From an uncultured Rhodovulum sp. (GTDB lineage: Bacteria > Pseudomonadota > Alphaproteobacteria > Rhodobacterales > Rhodobacteraceae): DNA of 9,820 bases. Shown here in pieces: positions 5,095 to 9,820 of the stretch. The stretch lies in contig CAMIMK010000095.1 of NCBI GenBank assembly GCA_946221765.1, positions 1 through 9,820 of the forward strand, in the 5' to 3' direction. Position 1 is the stretch's first letter; each line of letters begins with the position of its first letter. The notes below the pieces were generated by a model. It did not search any database and had not been told where the DNA came from. It worked only from the letters and a program-made list of their open reading frames with translations. Position numbers and translations under genes: made by a program.

Positions 5095-6318
5095 TCAGAC
5101 CGGGGTTCCGCGCAGCAGGCGGGGCAGGTCGCCGGAGATCCCCGCCGCGGCGCGGATCAGTTCGCGCCGCACCGGCGGCAGGCGGTTGACGAGGCCGAGC
5201 CCGAGGTCGCGGCCGAGGCGGAGGAGCGGGTTATCGTTCGAGAAGACCCGGTTGATCGTGTCGGTCGCGGCCACCAGCATGGCGGTGTCGACGCGGCGCC
5301 AGCGGGCATAGCTCTCCAGCACCGGGGCGGCCCCCAGGTCCTCGCCCCGGCGCCGGGCGGTGACAAGTACCTCGGCAAGGGCCGCCACGTCGCGCAGCCC
5401 GAGGTTCAGGCCCTGTCCGGCCAGCGGATGCACGCCATGGGCGGCATCCCCGGCCAGCGCGACCCGGGGCGCGGTGAACCGCGTCGCCAGCGTCAGGCCG
5501 AGCGGATAGGCATAGCGCCGCCCGGCCAGCTCGATGTCCCCGAGGAAGGCGCCGAAGCGCGGGCGCAGTTCTTCCAGATAGGCCTGGGGCGGCAGGGCCT
5601 GGATGATCCCGGCCCGCGCGCGGGTTTCGGTCCAGACGATCGAGGAGCGGTTGCCGGGCAGGGGCAGGATCGCCAGCGGGCCGGACGGCAGGAAGAACTG
5701 GTGGGCGACACCGCCATGCGGGCGCGCGTGGGCGATTGCACAGACGAGCGAGGTCTGCCGATAGTCCCGTCCCAGCCGGTCGATGCCGGCGCGCCGGGCG
5801 GTGCCGCTCGTGCGGCCGTCGCAGCCGACGGCGAGCGCGGCATCCAGATGGCTGCCGTCGTCGAGCGTCAGCCGAATGCGGCCCGGCCCGGCCTCCTGCC
5901 CGACGACGCGCACGCCGGTCCGGTGCGTGATGCGGTCCGAGGCCGCCATGCCGTCGAGCACGGCGCGGCGCAGCACCCGGTCCTCGACGATATGGCCCAT
6001 CGGGCCCTCGTCGATCTCCTGCCCGTGAAAATGCAGGTCGAGCGGGCCCGCGCCCTCGCCGGGGCGCCCGTCGCTGATGCGGATTTCCGTGATCGGCTCG
6101 GCCTGCGCCTCGGCGCGCCGCCAGGGGCCGAGCACCTCCAGCATCCGTCGCGACGAGAGCGAGATGGCATAGGCCCGGCCGTCGAAATCCGGGGCGGCAT
6201 GGGTGGTGGCGGGCTCGGCATCGACGACGGTCGAGCGCACCCCGCCCGAGGCAAGCGCGAGGGCGAGGACGGGGCCGGTGAGGCCGCCGCCCACGATGAT
6301 GACGTCGGGCCTGTCCAT
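5095..6318 (-). CDS. UbiH/UbiF/Coq6-family FAD-dependent hydroxylase (ubiquinone biosynthesis)
   Basis: This 407-residue flavoprotein monooxygenase fits the family that adds hydroxyl groups to the ubiquinone ring using FAD, NAD(P)H and O2. The N-terminal dinucleotide fold reads DVIIVGGGLTGPVLALALAS (residues 5-24, GxGxxG). Further FAD-contact motifs are the VEDRVLRRAV segment (111-120) with Arg114, GCDGRTS (165-171), and the long GDAAHGVHPLAGQGLNLGLRD motif (290-310) diagnostic of UbiH/UbiF/VisC/Coq6 proteins. Length is normal. The start at 6316-6318 has GAGGGGGG about 8 nt upstream, and the FAD motif begins five residues in; the longer open frame upstream crosses the divergent promoter region. 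Which ring position it modifies cannot be told from sequence, so no symbol is given. It diverges from the amidase gene across a 201-bp gap; tRNA-Phe lies downstream. Confidence 0.92.
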   Translation of the reverse strand: MDRPDVIIVGGGLTGPVLALALASGGVRSTVVDAEPATTHAAPDFDGRAYAISLSSRRMLEVLGPWRRAEAQAEPITEIRISDGRPGEGAGPLDLHFHGQEIDEGPMGHIVEDRVLRRAVLDGMAASDRITHRTGVRVVGQEAGPGRIRLTLDDGSHLDAALAVGCDGRTSGTARRAGIDRLGRDYRQTSLVCAIAHARPHGGVAHQFFLPSGPLAILPLPGNRSSIVWTETRARAGIIQALPPQAYLEELRPRFGAFLGDIELAGRRYAYPLGLTLATRFTAPRVALAGDAAHGVHPLAGQGLNLGLRDVAALAEVLVTARRRGEDLGAAPVLESYARWRRVDTAMLVAATDTINRVFSNDNPLLRLGRDLGLGLVNRLPPVRRELIRAAAGISGDLPRLLRGTPV

Positions 6319-6442
6319 GGCGCGGACCCCCCTCAGGACCGTTCGAGCGCCCGGTCGGGCCGGTCGGGCGGGCCCCCCCGTGTCCCTCGGGGAGGGCAGG
6401 GGGCCTTCGCCGGCCCTTCGCCGTCGAACTTGCCGGTCGTGT

Positions 6443-6500
6443 CTAAGCTCCGCCGCGGGCGATTGTCCATCGCTGATCCCCCCGCTAGGCTCCGCCGCGG
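6443..6500 (+). repeat. 16-bp direct repeat pair spaced 42 bp in the amidase upstream region
   Basis: CTAAGCTCCGCCGCGG (6443-6458) recurs as CTAGGCTCCGCCGCGG (6485-6500) with a single mismatch. The copies start 42 bp apart, about four helical turns, so they present the same face of the DNA. The second copy overlaps the candidate -10 of the amidase promoter. This layout suits paired operators for a DNA-binding regulator, although no regulator gene is in the window. It could also be a local sequence duplication. Confidence 0.55.
6463..6491 (+). promoter_or_regulatory. Candidate sigma70-type promoter for the amidase gene
   Basis: TTGTCC (6463-6468), a 17-bp spacer and TAGGCT (6486-6491) form a plausible promoter. 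Predicted transcription start is near 6498, leaving a short leader with GGGAGGT (6508-6514) before the ATG at 6520. The -10 is a weak match, as is common in GC-rich alphaproteobacteria. No clear promoter was identified for the divergent monooxygenase gene. Confidence 0.4.
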
Positions 6501-6519
6501 CAGCCATGGGAGGTGCGCG

Positions 6520-7854
6520 ATGTCGGATGGATGGCTGTGGATGGGGGCGGGCGCCCTCGGGCGCGGCATCGATGCCGGCCAGATCGACCCGCGGGAGCTG
6601 ACCGAGGTGTATCTCGCCGCAATCGAGAGCCATCCCCACACCCCGGCGATCTACGCGCGCCTCACGCCCGGGCGAGCCCGGGCCGAGGCCGCCGCCGCTG
6701 CGGAGCGCGCCCAGACGGGGCTTCGCCGGGGACCGCTCGACGGGGTTCCCGTCAGCTGGAAGGACCTCTTCGACAGCGCCGGCGTGGCGACTGAGGCCGG
6801 GTCCGCCCTTCTGCGCGACCGGGTGCCCGCCCGCGATGCGGCGGTGCTGGCCTCGGCCACCCGGGCCGGGATGGTCTGCCTCGGCAAGACCCACATGACC
6901 GAACTCGCCTTCTCAGGGCTCGGGATCAACCCGTCGACGGCGACGCCGCCCAACATCAACGATCCCGAGCATGCGCCGGGGGGATCCTCCTCGGGGGCGG
7001 CGACCTCGGTCGCCTTCGGCCTCGCGGCGGCCGCGATCGGGTCGGACACCGGCGGCTCGGTGCGGGTGCCGGCTGCCTGGAACGACCTCGCCGGCCTCAA
7101 GACCAGCGTCGGCTGCCTGCCGACCGGGGGCGTGGTACCGCTCTGCCCGCGTTTCGACACCATCGGCCCGATCACCCGGACGGTCGAGGATGCGGGTCTG
7201 CTGCTCTCGGTCCTGGCCGGGAGTCCGGCGCCCGACCTCGCGGCGGCGGATGCGCGCGGCCTGCGCTTTCTCGTGCTCGACACGTCCGGCCATGGCGAGA
7301 CGCGTGCCGTGCCGGCTGCCGCCTTCGCCGGGGCGGTTGAGGCGTTGCAGCAGGCCGGTGCCGTGATCGAGACCGCGGCCGTGCCCGCGACCGACGCCGC
7401 CCTGCGCCTCGCGCCGCTCGTCTTCGCGCCGGAAGCCTATGGCGTCTGGGGGGCGACGATCGAGGCCCGGCCCGAGGCGATGTTCGCCCCGATCCGCGAC
7501 CGCTTCCGCTCGGGCGCTGCTGTCAGTGCTGCCGACTATGTCGACGCCTGGCGCCAGCTAGACGTGCATCGCGCCGCCTATGCCGCCGCAACGGCCGCCT
7601 ATGACGCGGTACTGCTGCCGACGGTTCCGATCCTGCCGCCGGATGTCGAGGCCCTGCTCGCCGACCCGGCCCTCTTCGCCGCCGAGAATGCGATCACGCT
7701 CCGCAATACCCGCATCGGCAACATGCTCGGCCTCGCCGCGCTGACGGTGCCGACCGGGGTGCCGAGCTCTGGCCTCATGGCCATGGCCGGCCCCGGGGAG
7801 GAGCGCCGCCTGCTGCGGGTCGGGGCGGCGATCGAGGCGGTGCTGGCCGACTGA
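6520..7854 (+). CDS. Amidase-signature family hydrolase
   Basis: This 444-residue protein belongs to the amidase-signature family (AS; GatA/FAAH-type), which hydrolyses amide bonds with a Ser-cisSer-Lys triad. All three residues are present: Lys81 in VPVSWKDLFD, cis-Ser156 in the GGSSSGAA motif (154-161), and nucleophile Ser180 in GSDTGGSVRVPAAW (174-187). The Ser-Ser spacing of 24 agrees with characterised members. The start has a very good ribosome binding site (GGGAGGT, 5 nt before the ATG at 6520-6522). The frame is open far upstream, but that part is the antisense of the monooxygenase gene. At 444 residues and as a stand-alone gene without gatB or gatC it is more likely a general amidase than the tRNA amidotransferase subunit; the substrate cannot be inferred. 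It probably forms its own transcript, since a strong separate promoter lies 31 bp after its stop. Confidence 0.93.
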   Translation: MSDGWLWMGAGALGRGIDAGQIDPRELTEVYLAAIESHPHTPAIYARLTPGRARAEAAAAAERAQTGLRRGPLDGVPVSWKDLFDSAGVATEAGSALLRDRVPARDAAVLASATRAGMVCLGKTHMTELAFSGLGINPSTATPPNINDPEHAPGGSSSGAATSVAFGLAAAAIGSDTGGSVRVPAAWNDLAGLKTSVGCLPTGGVVPLCPRFDTIGPITRTVEDAGLLLSVLAGSPAPDLAAADARGLRFLVLDTSGHGETRAVPAAAFAGAVEALQQAGAVIETAAVPATDAALRLAPLVFAPEAYGVWGATIEARPEAMFAPIRDRFRSGAAVSAADYVDAWRQLDVHRAAYAAATAAYDAVLLPTVPILPPDVEALLADPALFAAENAITLRNTRIGNMLGLAALTVPTGVPSSGLMAMAGPGEERRLLRVGAAIEAVLAD

Positions 7855-7884
7855 GCGGACTGCCTCTGCCTCCTTCGAAAATTC

Positions 7885-7913
7885 TGGACTGGAAGGGGGT
7901 TGGCGGCTAGAAT
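7885..7913 (+). promoter_or_regulatory. Sigma70-type promoter for the aminotransferase-ftsK unit
   Basis: TGGACT (7885-7890), exactly 17 bp, then TAGAAT (7908-7913) is the best-matching promoter I see in the window. Predicted start is near 7920, giving a leader of about 50 nt before the GTG at 7969. The -10 sits in the centre of a perfect inverted repeat (7898-7923). Confidence 0.6.
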
Positions 7914-7923
7914 TCCGCCAACC
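7898..7923. repeat. Perfect 9-bp inverted repeat centred on a -10 element
   Basis: GGTTGGCGG (7898-7906) and CCGCCAACC (7915-7923) are perfect complements separated by 8 nt (CTAGAATT) that contain most of the -10 hexamer. This suits an operator for a dimeric repressor that would block the promoter. As RNA it could instead be a 3' hairpin of the amidase transcript, whose stop is 43 bp upstream, but no T run follows. Confidence 0.65.
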
Positions 7924-7968
7924 GGGGCGCAGTGACAGACCCCGGCACCGAGGCCCGAGAACGACGCA

Positions 7969-9183
7969 GTGACGATGCAATTGCCCGAGCGGTTCGCCGC
8001 CTTGCCGGACTATGCCTTTCCGCGCCTGCGCAGGCTGCTCGAGGGGGTGCCCGGGGGCGGCCCCGAGATCCTGATGACGATCGGCGAGCCGCGGCACCCG
8101 CTGCCGCCGATGGTCGCCGAGGAGATCGCCGCGCATGCCGCCGATTTCGGTCGCTATCCGCCGAACGACGGCCTGCCCGGGCTGCGCGCGGCCATTGCCG
8201 GCTGGGCGGCCCGCCGCCACGGCGTGGCGCTCGATCCCGAGACCCAGGTCCTGCCGCTGACCGGCACGCGCGAGGGGCTCTTCAACGCGGGCCTCGCCCT
8301 TTCGCCCGAGACGCGGGCCGGCGGGCGGGCGGTGGTGCTGATGCCGAACCCCTTCTATCAGGCCTATGGCGCGGCGGCGCTGGCCGCCGGGGCAGAACCT
8401 GTGCCGGTGCCCGCCACCCGCGCGACGGGTTTCCTGCCGGATTATGCCGCGCTGCCGCCGGCCCTCCTCGACCGGGTGACGCTCGCCTATCTCGGATCGC
8501 CGGCAAATCCGCAGGGCGCGGTGGCGGGGACGGATTACTGGCGCGACCTGCTGGCGCTGGCCGAGCGGCATGATTTCCGCATCCTTTCGGATGAGTGCTA
8601 TTCCGAGATCTGGCGCGTGGCGCCGCCGCCGGGCGGGCTCGCCATGGCCGAAGCCGCGGGTGCCGATCCCGAGCGTGTCCTTGTCTTCCAGTCGCTGTCG
8701 AAACGCTCGAGCGCGCCCGGCCTGCGCTCGGGGGCCGTGCTCGGCGGGGCGGGTGCAATCGCGGCGATGAAGCAGCTGCGCGCCTATGGCGGCGCGCCGC
8801 TGCCGCTGCCGCTCCAGCATGCGGCCCGCGCGCTCTGGGAGGACGAGGCCCATGTCGCGGCGAGCCTCCGCCTCTACCAGGAGAAATTCGACATCGCCGG
8901 GCGCATCCTCGGCGACCTGCCGGGCTATACCGCGCCGGACGGGGGCTTCTTCCTGTGGCTGGAGGTCGGCGACGGCGAGGCGGCGGCGCTGCGCCTCTGG
9001 CGCGAGGCCGGCGTCAAGGTGCTGCCCGGCGGCTATCTCGGCCGCGATACCGACGGCAGCGGCAACCCCGGGGCGGCCTTCGTCCGGGTGGCGCTGGTGG
9101 CGCCGGCCGAGGAGGTGACGCGGGGGCTCGAGGCGATCCGGGCGGTACTCGGCACGGCGATGACGATGGAAGGAGCTCTCTGA
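7969..9183 (+). CDS. Class I/II PLP-dependent aminotransferase, DapC-like
   Basis: The 404-residue protein is a fold-type I aminotransferase. The PLP Schiff-base lysine is Lys245 in FQSLSKRSSAPGLRSG (240-255). Other cofactor contacts are Asn180 in GSPANPQG (177-183), Asp208 and Tyr211 in SDECYSEIW (207-215), and a C-terminal FVRVALV segment with the expected carboxylate-binding Arg. Overall resemblance is to N-succinyldiaminopimelate aminotransferases (DapC) of lysine and peptidoglycan precursor synthesis. Specificity within this superfamily is hard to assign, so that role is inferred. The start is uncertain: GTG at 7969 has a weak GAGAA 7 nt upstream; ATG at 7975 would remove two residues. 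The gene overlaps ftsK by one nucleotide and carries the ftsK ribosome binding site in its last codons. A large open frame on the opposite strand is a GC-bias shadow. Confidence 0.9.
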   Translation: MTMQLPERFAALPDYAFPRLRRLLEGVPGGGPEILMTIGEPRHPLPPMVAEEIAAHAADFGRYPPNDGLPGLRAAIAGWAARRHGVALDPETQVLPLTGTREGLFNAGLALSPETRAGGRAVVLMPNPFYQAYGAAALAAGAEPVPVPATRATGFLPDYAALPPALLDRVTLAYLGSPANPQGAVAGTDYWRDLLALAERHDFRILSDECYSEIWRVAPPPGGLAMAEAAGADPERVLVFQSLSKRSSAPGLRSGAVLGGAGAIAAMKQLRAYGGAPLPLPLQHAARALWEDEAHVAASLRLYQEKFDIAGRILGDLPGYTAPDGGFFLWLEVGDGEAAALRLWREAGVKVLPGGYLGRDTDGSGNPGAAFVRVALVAPAEEVTRGLEAIRAVLGTAMTMEGAL

Positions 9184-9820
9184 TGGCGCCACGGAGCAAG
9201 GCCAAGAAGCGGGCCCCACTGATGGAGAGCGATACCGAGGACGCGCTGCGCCGCCGCGGCACCGAGCTGCTCGGCCTGATCCTGATGGGGATCGGCGCCC
9301 TCGCGTTCCTCGTGATCTGGACCTATTCGCCCGACGATCCGAGCCTGTTCAGCGCCACCGACGAGGCGCCGCGCAATGCGCTCGGCATCATCGGGGCCTC
9401 GCTCGCCGATCCGCTGCACCGGGCGCTCGGCTGGGCCGCCTACGGCATCCCTGCGGTCCTCGGCGTCTGGGGCCTCCGCCTCGTGCTCCATGCCGGCGAG
9501 ACCCGGGTGGTGAGCCGCACCGTGGCCTCGCCCCTGGCCCTGCTCGCCGTCTCGGCCTTTGCCGCGACCCATGTGCCCCCGGCGGGCTGGAGCTTCGACT
9601 ATGGCCTCGGCGGTCTGCTCGGGGATGCGGTCCTCGGCTTCCTCCTCTCGCTCCTGCCCTTTGCCCTCGGCCCGTCGCTGGTGCTCGCCTCGCTCGTTCT
9701 CGCGGCGCTGGCCGCGGGCAGCGCCGGCTTCACCCTCGGCGTCACCGGGGCCGAGCTGCGCCGCTTCACCACCTTCCTCCGCGACGGCTCGATCCTGCTC
9801 TATGCCGCGCTGCTGTCGCT
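9183..9820 (+). CDS. ftsK: DNA translocase FtsK, N-terminal part (cut by window edge)
   Basis: The visible 212 codons encode the N-terminal membrane domain of FtsK, the divisome-associated motor that pumps chromosome ends apart at the septum. After a basic tail (MAPRSKAKKR), hydrophobic helices lie at about residues 28-47, 84-103, 115-130 and 149-183. The first loop contains TYSPDDPSLFSATDEAPRNA (47-66), a hallmark of FtsK N-termini (SYSPxDPS), and GIIGASLADPL follows. The linker, ATPase motor and gamma domain would lie beyond the right edge and cannot be checked. GGAAGGAG (9168-9175) sits 7 nt before the ATG, and TGATG joins it to the aminotransferase stop, so the two genes are probably co-transcribed and translationally coupled. 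Confidence 0.93.
   Translation, partial: MAPRSKAKKRAPLMESDTEDALRRRGTELLGLILMGIGALAFLVIWTYSPDDPSLFSATDEAPRNALGIIGASLADPLHRALGWAAYGIPAVLGVWGLRLVLHAGETRVVSRTVASPLALLAVSAFAATHVPPAGWSFDYGLGGLLGDAVLGFLLSLLPFALGPSLVLASLVLAALAAGSAGFTLGVTGAELRRFTTFLRDGSILLYAALLS

Noticed and set aside
5428..6519. Upstream extension of the amidase reading frame
   Set aside because: It is antisense to the FAD monooxygenase gene; the ATG at 6520 has an excellent ribosome binding site and starts at the family boundary.
6319..6894. Upstream extension of the monooxygenase reading frame
   Set aside because: It runs antisense into the amidase gene and the divergent promoter region; the GAGGGGGG-preceded ATG at 6318 begins just before the FAD motif.
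7558..9219. A 553-codon minus-strand open frame opposite the aminotransferase
   Set aside because: Composition is Arg-rich without any recognisable domain, while the plus-strand frame has the complete PLP site.

Overview
This GC-rich window looks like chromosomal DNA from an alphaproteobacterium, most likely Rhodobacteraceae/Rhodobacterales. The support is protein-family resemblance, an alphaproteobacterial-type LexA direct repeat (GTTC-N7-GTTC), and the order ubiquinone hydroxylase, amidase, aminotransferase, ftsK, which I recall from that group. I see no insertion sequence, phage gene, CRISPR array or plasmid function. The gene content is mostly housekeeping, with one poorly understood DNA-repair module.

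Left part (1-3249, minus strand). In transcription order: a LexA-box promoter (3235-3249), a radical SAM protein with a C-terminal helix-hairpin-helix region (2016-3227), and a DUF4130-UdgX fusion (574-2019) whose start overlaps the radical SAM stop by 4 nt. A small GlsB/YeaQ-type membrane protein (288-539) follows 34 bp later, and a one-helix membrane peptide is cut by the left edge (1-86). The radical SAM protein ends in QLSLF, a match to the bacterial sliding-clamp-binding consensus. The UdgX domain keeps the histidine loop that forms a covalent adduct with uracil-containing DNA. LexA box, clamp peptide, covalent uracil trap and radical SAM enzyme together suggest a damage-induced, replisome-linked DNA repair or modification system. 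The gene pairing is a known family association, but its biochemical role is, to my knowledge, unresolved. This is the most interesting part of the window.

Middle (3250-6318, minus strand). A patatin-like phospholipase with an intact Ser/Asp dyad is followed by a strong hairpin. Upstream of it is a 385-bp gene-free stretch holding an unexplained plus-strand terminator-like hairpin with a T-rich tail. Next come tRNA-Phe(GAA) with encoded CCA and its own promoter, then a UbiH/UbiF/Coq6-type FAD monooxygenase for ubiquinone synthesis.

Right part (6319-9820, plus strand). An amidase-signature hydrolase diverges from the monooxygenase gene. A DapC-like class I/II aminotransferase follows from its own promoter, then the N-terminal membrane domain of FtsK, cut by the right edge. 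The aminotransferase and ftsK share one nucleotide (TGATG) and are probably translationally coupled. The promoter regions on this side contain notable repeats: a 16-bp direct repeat spaced 42 bp apart before the amidase, and a perfect 9-bp inverted repeat around the -10 of the aminotransferase promoter.
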